A stretch of DNA of 64,000 nt from Fen-999 sp041480065 (GCA_041480065.1 JBGOZF010000013.1:12954-76953), one strand, 5' to 3'; shown: positions 1 to 11,313, numbered from the stretch's first letter. Translations and numbers: made by a program. Notes: generated by a model from the letters alone, not told the origin.

Positions 1-197
1 CCGTACTGGACCGGGACCGGCTTGTCGAGGCCGTAGGCGCTCTTGAGTGCCTGAATGACTTCCTCCGGTGCGTCGGCCGGGGCGATGGCATTGAGCGGAT
101 CGCCCGGCGCCAGATAAACCAGCAGGAAGGAAACCACCGTCACGCCCAGCGCGATGGGGACGGCGTACAAGAGACGCTTGAGGACGTAGGCAAACAT
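1..197 (-). CDS. ABC transporter permease, DppB/OppB family (N-terminal part only)
   Basis: The reading frame opens at an ATG at 197 and runs off the left edge, giving about 65 residues. It starts MFAYVLKRLLYAVPIALGV, a first membrane helix followed by LVYLAPGDPLNAI and a GLDKPVPVQY stretch. This is the usual N-terminus of the DppB/OppB permeases that import peptides, nickel or opines across the inner membrane. It lies downstream of the binding-protein gene on the same strand, so the two probably form one importer operon. The gap between them holds a GC hairpin and one copy of a dispersed repeat. The substrate cannot be told from this part. Confidence 0.85.
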   Translation of the reverse strand, partial: MFAYVLKRLLYAVPIALGVTVVSFLLVYLAPGDPLNAIAPADAPEEVIQALKSAYGLDKPVPVQY

Positions 198-209
198 GAG
201 GCACTCTCG

Positions 210-317
210 TTAGCGTGAAATACGTTGGTAAGCGCGGCTGGTGATCTTCGAGCGAAGCGAGCCAATCGGAAGCCTCCCCGTGAGGGGAGGATGGGAGGGG
301 CAGGTCCATTTGCCAGC
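210..317 (-). repeat. Dispersed 108-bp intra-operonic repeat, copy A
   Basis: This stretch aligns without gaps to the reverse complement of 30201-30308, at roughly 83-85% identity by eye. It contains an internal stem CCTCCCC/GGGGAGG around a four-base loop and conserved blocks GAGCGAAGCGAGCCAATC and GAGGGGAGGATGGGAGGGG (the first varies slightly between copies). Read with transcription, it begins GCTGGCAAATG and ends TTTCACGCTAA, 12 bases before the permease ATG at 197. It sits between two genes of one operon. Confidence 0.85.
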
Positions 318-386
318 TCTCGGCATTGCGATAGGTGCGTGTTTCATGCTGCAGGGTGGTCCATCGGAGCTATGAGCGTCAATCCG

Positions 387-406
387 GCCGGGGCGGCTGC
401 CCCGGC
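387..406 (-). terminator. GC hairpin after the binding-protein gene (attenuator-like)
   Basis: GCCGGGGC (387-394) pairs perfectly with GCCCCGGC (399-406) around a GGCT loop, just past the stop codon of the binding-protein gene. No U-run follows in the direction of transcription. It therefore looks more like a stabilising or partially terminating hairpin between a binding-protein gene and its permease than a full terminator. Confidence 0.45.
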
Positions 407-414
407 GCGGCGGA

Positions 415-2025
<1,611 letters not shown>

Positions 2026-2030
2026 GTACA

Positions 2031-2059
2031 TCTCCGAAGTGGTTGGGACACTTCGGAGA
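2031..2059 (-). promoter_or_regulatory. Hairpin covering the ribosome-binding site of the binding-protein gene
   Basis: TCTCCGAAGT (2031-2040) and ACTTCGGAGA (2050-2059) form a perfect 10-bp inverted repeat with a 9-base loop. In the mRNA of the minus-strand gene, the arm nearest the start carries the GGAG Shine-Dalgarno sequence, 5 bases before the ATG. The hairpin would hide the ribosome-binding site. The same palindrome in DNA could be a repressor operator. Either role is an inference. Confidence 0.6.
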
Positions 2060-2208
2060 TTGCATGCAATGTGCCAATAGCTCACGGAGTGGCAAATGTT
2101 TTTTCTAACCACCTATTTAGCCGATCTTAATCCAGATATTGTTCGCCGCAATAGGGTTGGCAACTCAAGACTTCGTTGCTCAGAGTTTCTAGATCTTGCA
2201 TACAAGAT

Positions 2209-2223
2209 GCACTACCGCGGGGC
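2209..2223 (+). promoter_or_regulatory. Candidate NtrC binding site upstream of urease
   Basis: GCAC-TACCGCG-GGGC matches the NtrC pattern GCAC-N7-GTGC with one mismatch. It lies about 55-65 bp upstream of the candidate sigma-54 promoter at 2275-2290, a usual enhancer distance. One short match can arise by chance. Confidence 0.35.
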
Positions 2224-2274
2224 GTCCTTTCGCATGGACGACCCAAGCTGGGGCAATGCTCAGATCTGTTGTGC

Positions 2275-2290
2275 AGGCAGAACTATTGCT
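2275..2290 (+). promoter_or_regulatory. Candidate sigma-54 promoter of the urease operon
   Basis: AGGCAGAACTATTGCT fits the sigma-54 pattern TGGCAC-N5-TTGCW at the key positions: GG at 2276-2277, CA next, and TTGCT with GC at 2288-2289, exactly 12 bases apart. Transcription would start near 2301, leaving a leader of about 137 bases before ureA. Nitrogen-controlled urease expression through NtrC and sigma-54 is known in other proteobacteria, which supports the call. Confidence 0.5.
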
Positions 2291-2437
2291 CCAATCGAGC
2301 GCCAGCGATACCGCTGTCGGCGCAAGCACTTTTCGCTATCGGGTATGCTTGTTGCGAGGGCCTACCTGGCCGCCGCTTCTTCGATCCACGCATAGGCAGG
2401 CGCCGCCGCATCTGGAACACACGAATAGGGAGAATCC

Positions 2438-2740
2438 ATGGAACTCACACCAAGAGAAAAGGACAAGCTCCTGATCTTCACCGCCGGCCTGCTCGCCGAA
2501 CGGCGCCGCGCACGCGGTCTCAAGCTCAACTACCCGGAGGCGGTGGCCTTCATCAGCGCCGCCATCATGGAAGGTGCCCGCGACGGCAAGAGCGTCGCCG
2601 AGCTGATGAGCGAAGGCACCACGCTGCTCGCCCGCGACGAAGTGATGGAAGGCGTGCCGGAGATGATCCCGGAGATCCAGGTCGAAGCCACCTTCCCCGA
2701 CGGCACCAAGCTGGTGACTGTGCACCATCCAATCATCTAG
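2438..2740 (+). CDS. ureA: Urease gamma subunit
   Basis: This is the small gamma chain of nickel urease, which hydrolyses urea to ammonia and carbamate in the cytoplasm. At 100 residues it is full length. It starts MELTPREKDKLLIF and contains the family signatures RRARGLKLNYPEAVA, DGKSVAEL and a C-terminal FPDGTKLVTVHHPI. GGGAGA precedes the ATG at a normal distance. It is the first gene of a tightly packed ureABCEFG operon, 12 bp before ureB. A candidate sigma-54 promoter lies about 150 bp upstream. Notably, ureD, which normally precedes ureA, is not here. Confidence 0.98.
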   Translation: MELTPREKDKLLIFTAGLLAERRRARGLKLNYPEAVAFISAAIMEGARDGKSVAELMSEGTTLLARDEVMEGVPEMIPEIQVEATFPDGTKLVTVHHPII

Positions 2741-2752
2741 GAGAGCGCCGCA

Positions 2753-3057
2753 ATGATCCCAGGCGAAATGAAAGTCGAGAGTGGCGAGATCGAACTCAAC
2801 GCCGGCCGCGAGACCGTCACACTGACCGTCGCCAACACTGGCGACCGGCCGATCCAGGTGGGCTCGCACTACCACTTCTTCGAGACCAACGAAGCCTTGC
2901 AGTTCGAGCGCGACAAGGCGCGGGGCTTCCGCCTCGACATCGCCGCCGGCACGGCAGTGCGCTTCGAGCCGGGCCAGACGCGCACCGTGCAACTCGTGGC
3001 CTTGGCCGGCGAACGCAAGGTCTACGGCTTCGCCGGCGCGATCATGGGAGAACTGAA

Positions 3058-3061
<4 letters not shown>
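2753..3061 (+). CDS. ureB: Urease beta subunit
   Basis: The 102-residue beta chain packs with gamma and alpha in the (alpha-beta-gamma)3 urease trimer. It starts MIPGEMKVESGEIELNAG and contains NTGDRPIQVGSHYHFFETN and the RLDIAAGTAVRFEPG segment, both typical. Gamma and beta are separate chains, as in most bacteria; they are fused in Helicobacter. A GGAGAG site precedes it. Its stop codon overlaps the ureC start (ATGA), which indicates translational coupling. Confidence 0.98.
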
Positions 3062-4764
<1,703 letters not shown>

Positions 4765-4767
4765 TCC

Positions 4768-5253
4768 ATGATCGTCATAGAACATCGCGCCACCGATGCC
4801 GCGCCGCCGGCCGCGGCACAGTTGGTGCTGCCCTTCGACGATCGCTGCAAGAGCCGCCTGCGCACACGCCTGGCCGATGGCGGGGAAGTCGGCCTGTTCC
4901 TGGAGCGGGGCAGCATCCTGCGCGGCGGCGACCGGCTGCTGGCCAATGACGGTCGCATCGTCGAAGTCGTGGCCGCCCCCGAGGCGCTGATGGAAGTGCG
5001 ATCCAGCAACCCTTTGAGCCTCACCCGCGCCGCCTACCACCTGGGCAACCGCCATGTCGCCGTCGAACTCGGGCCAACGTGGCTGCGCTTCGCGGCCGAC
5101 CGCGTGCTCGGCGACATGGTGATGGGCCTCGGCTTCACGGTAGTCGAAATCGTTGCCCCCTTCGAGCCCGAGGCCGGTGCCTACGCCGGCCACAGCCATG
5201 GCGAGCCCACCACGCCGGGCGCCCGCATCCACCAGTACCGGGCGCCGGCATGA
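4768..5253 (+). CDS. ureE: Urease accessory nickel chaperone UreE
   Basis: UreE delivers nickel to the urease activation complex. The 161-residue product has the N-terminal peptide-binding domain (LPFDDRCKSRLRTRLADG, FLERGSILRGGDRL) and the metal-binding domain with YHLGNRHVAVEL, whose histidine is the conserved nickel ligand. The C-terminus has only a few histidines (GHSHGE, RIHQY) rather than the long His-tail of Klebsiella UreE, so it should chaperone nickel but store little. It lies 3 bp after ureC and overlaps ureF (ATGA). Confidence 0.96.
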   Translation: MIVIEHRATDAAPPAAAQLVLPFDDRCKSRLRTRLADGGEVGLFLERGSILRGGDRLLANDGRIVEVVAAPEALMEVRSSNPLSLTRAAYHLGNRHVAVELGPTWLRFAADRVLGDMVMGLGFTVVEIVAPFEPEAGAYAGHSHGEPTTPGARIHQYRAPA

Positions 5254-5918
5254 ACAAGCTCGCGCGCCTGCTGCAACTGGCCAGCCCCGCCCTGCCCGTC
5301 GGCGCCTACAGCTACTCGCAGGGCCTCGAATGGGCGATCGAAGCCGGCAGCGTGTGCGACGAGGCTACGGCCCTGGTCTGGATCGCCGACCTGCTGGAAG
5401 CCAACCTCGGCAGCTTCGAGGCACCGGTGCTGGCGCAAATGCTCGTCGCCTGCCGCGAGGGCGGCGACCTCGGCGAGCTCAACGCTCTCTGCCTCGCCAG
5501 CCGCGAGACCGCCGAACTGCGCGCCGAGACAGTGCAGATGGGCTACTCGATGACCCGCCTGCTCGGCGAGCTGGGCGACTTCCCCGCCGCGGCGCTGGCA
5601 ACCCTGCGCGCCCTCGCCGAACCGAGCTTCCCGGCCACCTGGGCCATGGCCGCCGCGACCTGGCAGATCGACGATCTGGCGGCGGTGACCGCCTATCTCT
5701 GGTCCTGGGCCGAGAACCAGGCCATGGCCGCGCTCAAGGCCGTGCCCCTCGGCCAGGCCGCCGGCCAACGCCTGCTGCTCGCGCTAGGCGGGCGGCTCGA
5801 CGCCATCGCCGAGCGCGCAATGACGCTACCCGAATCCGACTCCAGCAACTTCGCTCCCGGCTTCGCCATCGCGTGCAGCCGACACGAAAGCCAATACTCG
5901 AGGCTCTTCCGATCATGA
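5250..5918 (+). CDS. ureF: Urease accessory protein UreF
   Basis: UreF joins UreD and UreG on apo-urease and controls the UreG GTPase during nickel insertion. The 222-residue all-helical product starts MNKLARLLQLASPALPVGAYSYSQGLEWAIEAG, with the family's SPALPVGAYSYSQGLE signature. The chosen ATG overlaps the ureE stop and matches family starts. Later features include the GDFPAAALATLRAL and WSWAENQAMAALKAVPLGQ stretches. It overlaps ureG by four bases. Its direct partner UreD is not encoded in this cluster. Confidence 0.96.
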   Translation: MNKLARLLQLASPALPVGAYSYSQGLEWAIEAGSVCDEATALVWIADLLEANLGSFEAPVLAQMLVACREGGDLGELNALCLASRETAELRAETVQMGYSMTRLLGELGDFPAAALATLRALAEPSFPATWAMAAATWQIDDLAAVTAYLWSWAENQAMAALKAVPLGQAAGQRLLLALGGRLDAIAERAMTLPESDSSNFAPGFAIACSRHESQYSRLFRS

Positions 5919-6529
5919 CCCGACAACCACTTCGTATTGGGATAGGCGGCCCCGTCGGCTCCGGCAAGACCGCCCTAACCCTGGCGCTGTGCCAGGCACT
6001 GAGGGACAAGCACGACATCGCCGTCGTCACCAACGACATCTACACGGAAGAGGACGCCCAGTTCCTGGTCAGGAACCAGGCCCTGGCGCCCGAGCGCATC
6101 ATCGGCGTCGAGACCGGCGGCTGTCCGCACACGGCCATCCGCGAAGACGCCAGCATCAACCTCGAAGCCGTGGCCCGTCTGAACGTCATGTTTCCCGGCC
6201 TCGACATCATCTTCGTCGAGAGCGGCGGCGACAACCTCGCCGCCACCTTCAGCCCCGAGCTTTCCGACCTCACCATCTACGTCATCGACGTCGCCGCCGG
6301 CGACAAGATTCCGCGCAAGGGCGGCCCCGGCATCACCAAGTCCGACCTCCTGGTCATCAACAAGATCGACCTGGCACCCATGGTCGGCGCCTCGCTCGAA
6401 GTGATGGAGCGCGACGCGAAGAAGATGCGCGGCGAACGCCCCTTCGTCTTCTCCAACCTCAAGACCGGCCAGGGTCTGGCGGAGATCATCGCCTTCATCG
6501 AGCGGCAGGGCTTGCTGGCGGAGAAGTGA
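5915..6529 (+). CDS. ureG: Urease accessory GTPase UreG
   Basis: UreG is the SIMIBI-class GTPase that powers nickel insertion into urease. At 204 residues it is full length. Visible motifs are the P-loop GIGGPVGSGKTAL near residue 10, the VVTNDIYTEEDA segment, the metal-binding CPH in ETGGCPHTAIRED, the switch-like ESGGDNLAATF, and the guanine-specificity motif NKIDLAP. It starts at the ATG overlapping the ureF stop. It is the last gene of the operon; no terminator hairpin was recognised directly after it. Confidence 0.98.
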   Translation: MTRQPLRIGIGGPVGSGKTALTLALCQALRDKHDIAVVTNDIYTEEDAQFLVRNQALAPERIIGVETGGCPHTAIREDASINLEAVARLNVMFPGLDIIFVESGGDNLAATFSPELSDLTIYVIDVAAGDKIPRKGGPGITKSDLLVINKIDLAPMVGASLEVMERDAKKMRGERPFVFSNLKTGQGLAEIIAFIERQGLLAEK

Positions 6530-6879
6530 AGGGCGGGTGTCGGCCGCGCACAATCGCTTGTGAAAGCGTGAATCAAGGTCGATCATCGGCCCTCGCTGCC
6601 GCTTGATCTCCGGGGCCGGAACGTCCGCTGCTTGTGATCGCCCACCTGACGCCGTTAGCGTGATCTGCCCGAACGGCAGCCTTCACATTCCGATCGACTC
6701 AAACCGACCCTACACGTCCTGATCACGTACGACATGGCCGACTACTTGGTGCCCATTGCGGAAATCGGCAATCTCGAATTGCCTGGCGCCAAGCCGACAT
6801 TCACGCCTTCTAGAAGTCGCTCGCTAGCGCTTCCAAGTGTCCATGGACCCGACTTCGCCAACCGCCTCGTTGTCCAAGG
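6530..6879. other. Intergenic stretch between ureG and the large minus-strand gene
   Basis: About 350 bp with no convincing gene. A plus-strand open frame starts at 6734 but lies partly opposite the large gene's 3' end, has no ribosome-binding site and shows no family I know. No clear terminator was seen. Base composition is already closer to that of the next, AT-richer accessory segment. Confidence 0.4.
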
Positions 6880-9800
6880 TTATCCATGCTGGTTCGACGT
6901 CGCAGATTGCGCCGGGCGGACCAAATCCAAATATCCGGGCTGTCCGATCGAGGCCAGGAAACTCACGAGTTCTTTCACACGTTCGGCTGTTGCGGTTGTG
7001 CCGTGTGATTGGCCGGCCGTCAGCAGCGCTCGAATTGATTGATCTTGGCCTACGTAGGCCCATTGATCAACGTTTGGATTCGTGAGCAGCTCTTCTAGGA
7101 CCTCGACAGCGCGATCCACATGTGTTTCGCGAACCCTGGCCAGCCACTCCACAACGTTGTATGCAAGCGCTGGGACGAACCCGGAGCGCAACATCCTGAG
7201 CAGTCGGTCAAAGAGCCAAGTGGGGTCGATTTGATGGTTCTCGCACCACTGACCGATTGAACCGAGCTCTCCCTTAAAGTCGGCACGCTCGGCTGCGAGT
7301 TCGCCGGCGGCAAGCCGACTGTCCCAATAAGCCAGCGCCCGCGTCCGCAGCAATTCCGGGAAGTCAGTGGCAGGCTTCTTCAAGTTCGTACCGAGCGACC
7401 ACATGACATGTTGGCGAACCTTCCCTGATGCCTTGGTCAGGAAGGAGTCAAGCAACCCGCCGGATTGAAGATCGAGGCACTCGTCCAGATAGAGAGCAAC
7501 CAGGTAGTCGCCAAGACGCCTCTGGCAGTACTCTTCGCGATCGTTGGACGTGTCAGCGATAAGTCCTATCTCATGCGCATAGTTGCCGCGCAGATCGTCA
7601 AGCTTGGGACCAAGTGGCCCGCCGTCGTGAAGAAGGTGGCCAAGCCAAGCAGCGCGCCGCAGCTGTTCATCGGATTGCGGAAAGAGCTGTGACATGTTTT
7701 CGGTGAGCCAGCTCTCCCCGAAATGAAACAGCCACTGAAGATAGCGCCCCAAGATCGACCGCGGGATGCGGCCGTTTGGTGAGCGATCCCCAAGTTCAGT
7801 CTCCAACGCGACCATGACCGGCGGCGTCAGCGCGAGGGCTTCGCGCGGCGTGCTCGCATACGTCGATCGCGGTTCCTTGCTCAACCAGAAGATCAACAGT
7901 ATGCAAAGCTCAACGGCTGATCCTCGCAACGTCGCTTCCGAAGCGAAGTACGGATCCCTCTCAAATCGATCCGCGAAGTTTTCTAACTCAGGTGTCTGAG
8001 GTGCATGACGCTGAAGGGTTAGCACCAGGTCTTGAACTGCTGCCTTGTGCTCAAAACCAATCCCCGCAGCGCCACGACGCAAACCTGCCTTCAGGAGCTC
8101 GCCCCCGGCTGCGCAGGCCCAATGCCATGTCGGGTCGTCGCCGTCGGCAACTGAGGCCGGAGCGATTGGCTCGTTCAGGCGGGTGAATGTACGGTCCAGC
8201 AACTGTAGAACTGAGGCCCATGAGAAGTCGCGCTGATTTCTTGCCGCATCGCTCAAGCCGTCAAGCAGTCGATGGACGTAAATGGCGGGAAGGTCGGCGA
8301 ACTGCATGGCCCCTTGCGCATACTTCACCGGGTCCTGAGTCGCAGCGCTCCTTAGTTCCTGCGCCAGAGCCGTGATGGTCTGACGCCGCGGCTCTTCGCC
8401 TGGCTGCCAGGCACGCAGGAATGCGGCGATCTCAGCGATGGGCTGCGACGCGAAATCTGCGGTTGCCAGCGGGCTTTCTTCCTGCCGAGTCGAATACGTA
8501 TTCCGCCAAGCCTCGGGATCGCCAAACTCGGCGACGATCGCATCGATCGCAGCCTGTCGATCAGTCGGCAGCGCAGCCCGCCAGTACCACAGCGCATCGC
8601 GTAACACGTAGGCCGAGAAGGCACGCACCTCTTCAGCATTCGGTGGCCGCTTCTCGCGCTCATCAACGCGTGCCTTCCAGCCTTCCATATAGCGCCCAGA
8701 AATGGCATCCGCTTGCCGGAGGACTGTCTGCTGATCCGGGGGTGTCAGCGATGGAAACCAAGCAAGCGCTAGGCTCGCGTACTCGTGCTTGCACCATGGC
8801 GCCTCAAGAAGCTCGACGTCCAAGAGCAGTGACCTGGCCCGCTTGGGCGCCTCAGCCGGGCACTTAGAAAGCACAAACATTTCCAAGCGGCGAAAAAGCT
8901 TCGGCGCATACTTGCCAAGGACTTCCACGACAGATGACATCTGCCGTGCGTCAGCGTCGATGATCTGCCCGGCAGAACGCCGCACTTGGCACTTCAGCGC
9001 GTCATAGACGCTGTAACCAGCGCTCGAGTCATCGGTGAGCGGGTCTTGTTCATATGACGTAGGGTCGAAGGCTGGATCATGGCCAACCTTGCGAGTGACC
9101 ACCGCTTGGTACAAGAGATCGCTGAACAGCCCAAGGGCTGCTACGCCAAATGCCTTCGTCAGCACGGGCGCCAACTGCGGCAAGCTATGCTCGTACATGT
9201 GTTGTGGGTAGAGGCTTGTGACGTTGCCGTCGTCGCCGAACACCTGAAGGAGGCGGGCTGCCACTGCCAGCGCGGCAGCGCGCTCGCCCGCAATTGCGAG
9301 CTGCTTAACCAATTGCTCAGCCGGCTGAAGCGCCATGAAGCTGGCATCGCGGGCAAGCCAACCGGCAGCAACCCCCGCAAGAGAAGCAGCTTCGCAGGCA
9401 GGAAGCACTGCGATGATGTCCATGCCGCCGCGCCTGACATCGGGATGCTTTGAAGACGCGACATTTCTGATAGCTGTCGCGACCTGGCCCCTGACATTTG
9501 CGTCGTCGGACTCCGCCATTCGCCGCAGATAGCTTCCTGCCGGCCATTCTCCAAACCTCCCGGTGTTGACGCCTGGGCCGGTGAGCTCTGGCAGGGGCGG
9601 TCCGATGAGATTCCGCTGCGCCAGATGTGGCAACCAATCTGCGGTTTGCAGTCTCTGGAAGAAGTGCCACTGCAGTGGCATTGCCCCGGGCACTTCTGCG
9701 CTGAACAGCTTGGTCGCTTGCGCTTTGTCGGGCATCGCCGCAAGTTCCTCGACCCGTCGCATGAGCACGCTGTAGCGCCGTTGTAGTGCTACCGCGACGG

Positions 9801-10329
9801 CGCGGATCACCATCTCGAATGGTTGCTGGGACTTCTTCCGAAAATCTTCGTCGACCAACAATGACTCGTGGAACGAGTGCTCATGCGCTCTGCCAGCCGA
9901 CTTGGACAGCGAAATCCAAGCTTTAGCAACGTCACCGTCAGGTGCAAGTCCGAGGCTTGCAGTGATTTGACGAATTTGGTTCGCTTGGTTTGTCTGAGGC
10001 TTAAGTGCTTTAACCGCTCTTTCGATTGCGGCGTTGTCGAATCCGAGTTTTGAGAGTTCTTCCCTGCCTTTGGTGTGCCGGGGATCGATTGAATCTTCGG
10101 TGGGACGTACCTCCAGTGACGCCTTTAGCGACCGACGCAGTATCCCTTCGAGCTCACGCAATGCATGACGGGCGAGTGGCCGTGATACGCGCAGTTCGAA
10201 GACTCCCGATGCCAAACGGCAAAAATCGACGTAGCGGTCCGCGATCGCGCGGCCGAGCAAGCGCTCCAGCAAGTTGGTGGTGTCTTGCTGTTCGGCGCTC
10301 AGCTCACCGCTGTCGTCAGGTTCAGTCAT
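6880..10329 (-). CDS. Large helical protein of unknown function, possible defence protein
   Basis: The product is 1149 residues and I recognise no catalytic motif; there is no P-loop, SIR2 or nuclease signature. It appears almost wholly helical. The N-terminal 70 residues (DRYVDFCRLA, ARHALRELEGILR) and the GRAHEHSFHES segment near residue 150 faintly recall HEPN-type domains. The middle looks like HEAT-type helical pairs (NVRGQVATAIRNVASSKHPDVRRG). The end (RVKELVSFLASIGQPGYLDLV) recalls the tails of long helical sensor proteins in defence loci. I chose the ATG at 10329 (AAGG upstream); the frame extends further only through an inserted repeat element. It stands alone between ureG and a globin gene in an AT-richer segment. 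Function is not known. Confidence 0.7.
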   Translation of the reverse strand: MTEPDDSGELSAEQQDTTNLLERLLGRAIADRYVDFCRLASGVFELRVSRPLARHALRELEGILRRSLKASLEVRPTEDSIDPRHTKGREELSKLGFDNAAIERAVKALKPQTNQANQIRQITASLGLAPDGDVAKAWISLSKSAGRAHEHSFHESLLVDEDFRKKSQQPFEMVIRAVAVALQRRYSVLMRRVEELAAMPDKAQATKLFSAEVPGAMPLQWHFFQRLQTADWLPHLAQRNLIGPPLPELTGPGVNTGRFGEWPAGSYLRRMAESDDANVRGQVATAIRNVASSKHPDVRRGGMDIIAVLPACEAASLAGVAAGWLARDASFMALQPAEQLVKQLAIAGERAAALAVAARLLQVFGDDGNVTSLYPQHMYEHSLPQLAPVLTKAFGVAALGLFSDLLYQAVVTRKVGHDPAFDPTSYEQDPLTDDSSAGYSVYDALKCQVRRSAGQIIDADARQMSSVVEVLGKYAPKLFRRLEMFVLSKCPAEAPKRARSLLLDVELLEAPWCKHEYASLALAWFPSLTPPDQQTVLRQADAISGRYMEGWKARVDEREKRPPNAEEVRAFSAYVLRDALWYWRAALPTDRQAAIDAIVAEFGDPEAWRNTYSTRQEESPLATADFASQPIAEIAAFLRAWQPGEEPRRQTITALAQELRSAATQDPVKYAQGAMQFADLPAIYVHRLLDGLSDAARNQRDFSWASVLQLLDRTFTRLNEPIAPASVADGDDPTWHWACAAGGELLKAGLRRGAAGIGFEHKAAVQDLVLTLQRHAPQTPELENFADRFERDPYFASEATLRGSAVELCILLIFWLSKEPRSTYASTPREALALTPPVMVALETELGDRSPNGRIPRSILGRYLQWLFHFGESWLTENMSQLFPQSDEQLRRAAWLGHLLHDGGPLGPKLDDLRGNYAHEIGLIADTSNDREEYCQRRLGDYLVALYLDECLDLQSGGLLDSFLTKASGKVRQHVMWSLGTNLKKPATDFPELLRTRALAYWDSRLAAGELAAERADFKGELGSIGQWCENHQIDPTWLFDRLLRMLRSGFVPALAYNVVEWLARVRETHVDRAVEVLEELLTNPNVDQWAYVGQDQSIRALLTAGQSHGTTATAERVKELVSFLASIGQPGYLDLVRPAQSATSNQHG

Positions 10330-10369
10330 CGATTTGGCCTTGATTCGGTAGAACTGTCGTGCCGGTGCG

Positions 10370-10534
10370 ATGCCTAGCAGCCTGTCGGACTTGAGCCTTT
10401 CAGAGACGCTACGGCCAATTCTGCGCGGCTCAACGGCTCCGAGAACCCCAGACTTCGCCGTAGAGGGCCTCTGCTGCACAATATTTAGGCAAGTTGCTCG
10501 CAGTGAACCGAAAGTCCGACAGGCTGCTAGGCAT
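10370..10534. mobile_element. 165-bp element bounded by 23-bp inverted repeats (MITE-like or IS remnant)
   Basis: The sequence at 10370-10392, beginning ATGCCTAGCAGCCTGTCGG, is repeated perfectly in reverse complement at 10512-10534. About 119 bp lie between, with no gene. I could not recognise a target-site duplication. The structure fits a non-autonomous transposable element or the joined ends of a deleted insertion sequence. It lies directly upstream of the 1149-residue gene and accounts for the apparent in-frame extension of that gene, so it may now carry or disrupt that gene's promoter. Confidence 0.75.
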
Positions 10535-10686
10535 GTACTTTACTGACGGCCGGCGCCTAAGGATCCTAAAGCAGTCTAACGACGATGGCTGCTCCTGGCC
10601 GCATGCCGCCGGTTGCGCCGATCAATGGCCGATTGGCGCACTCGTCATGCGGCTCCTCGCGCTTCCCCGAAGTGGAATGACAAGAC

Positions 10687-11289
10687 CTACTTCCGCTGAC
10701 TCGCGCTCGAGAAGGAACGCAGCGCAGTCTGCGCTTCCGCCAGCGGATATCGACGCGGTTGACCGATCATCGTGCGTCGGTTGATGGCGCGAATGGACAG
10801 AGCTTCGACCCAGTTCCAGAACTCAAGCCTCGCTTCTTCCGGAAACCCGACATCCTCGAGAGCGAAGAGCATCGCCGCCAACCAGACGTTGCGAGCTGTC
10901 TCGTCGATAGTGATGGGAAGATGTCGGGCGCGAAACCACGTGGCCCCATGGGATTGAGCAATCCGTGGCGACCCGCTGAGTGTCTCGACGACGAATGTCG
11001 CAATTCTCTCCACGACAGCGGAAAAGTTGTCCGGATCTGCCGGAAACAGATTCCCAATGCTTGAATTGCGCAGCCGCTCGTGTTGGCGCCTGATCAACTG
11101 GCGTAGCAATGCCTCCCCCACCGCGGCAAGGACACTGGGCGAAGGAATTGGTATCGGCGGAAACGCCAAGTCAAATTCAACATCCTTGCCACTTGAATTG
11201 TCGACAAACGGTCGCTGCATGTTCTGGATATGGAGTGGATTACCCCGGGGCAATTCTCTTCGATGGGACTGACAAGAGCCGCAAATCAT
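10687..11289 (-). CDS. Truncated-haemoglobin-like protein
   Basis: This roughly 200-residue protein resembles the truncated globin group (COG2346). The globin part spans about residues 60-180: SSIGNLFPADPDNFSAVVER, a FVVETLSGSPRI helix, then FRARHLPITIDETARNVWL, whose histidine would be the proximal haem ligand, and FWNWVEALSIRAINRRT. These resemble larger globins that carry an N-terminal extension. Here the extension holds a CGSC motif. The ATG at 11289 is chosen; a TTG at 11313 would add eight residues, and neither has a strong ribosome-binding site. Oxygen, nitric oxide or sulfide chemistry are possible roles; none is shown. Confidence 0.65.
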   Translation of the reverse strand: MICGSCQSHRRELPRGNPLHIQNMQRPFVDNSSGKDVEFDLAFPPIPIPSPSVLAAVGEALLRQLIRRQHERLRNSSIGNLFPADPDNFSAVVERIATFVVETLSGSPRIAQSHGATWFRARHLPITIDETARNVWLAAMLFALEDVGFPEEARLEFWNWVEALSIRAINRRTMIGQPRRYPLAEAQTALRSFSSASQRK

Positions 11290-11313
11290 GTAACGGATCT
11301 TTACGGTAGGCAA

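Noticed and set aside
2176..3057. Long N-terminal extension of urease alpha back to 2176
   Set aside because: It runs through ureA and ureB in another frame; the ATG at 3058 overlaps the ureB stop and starts the conserved sequence.
6734..7042. Plus-strand 102-codon frame after ureG
   Set aside because: No ribosome-binding site, no family, and half of it lies opposite the end of the large helical gene.
10330..10479. Extension of the large helical protein to a start at 10479
   Set aside because: The added residues are translated from the inverted-repeat element; the ATG at 10329 has a ribosome-binding site and starts the protein-like sequence.
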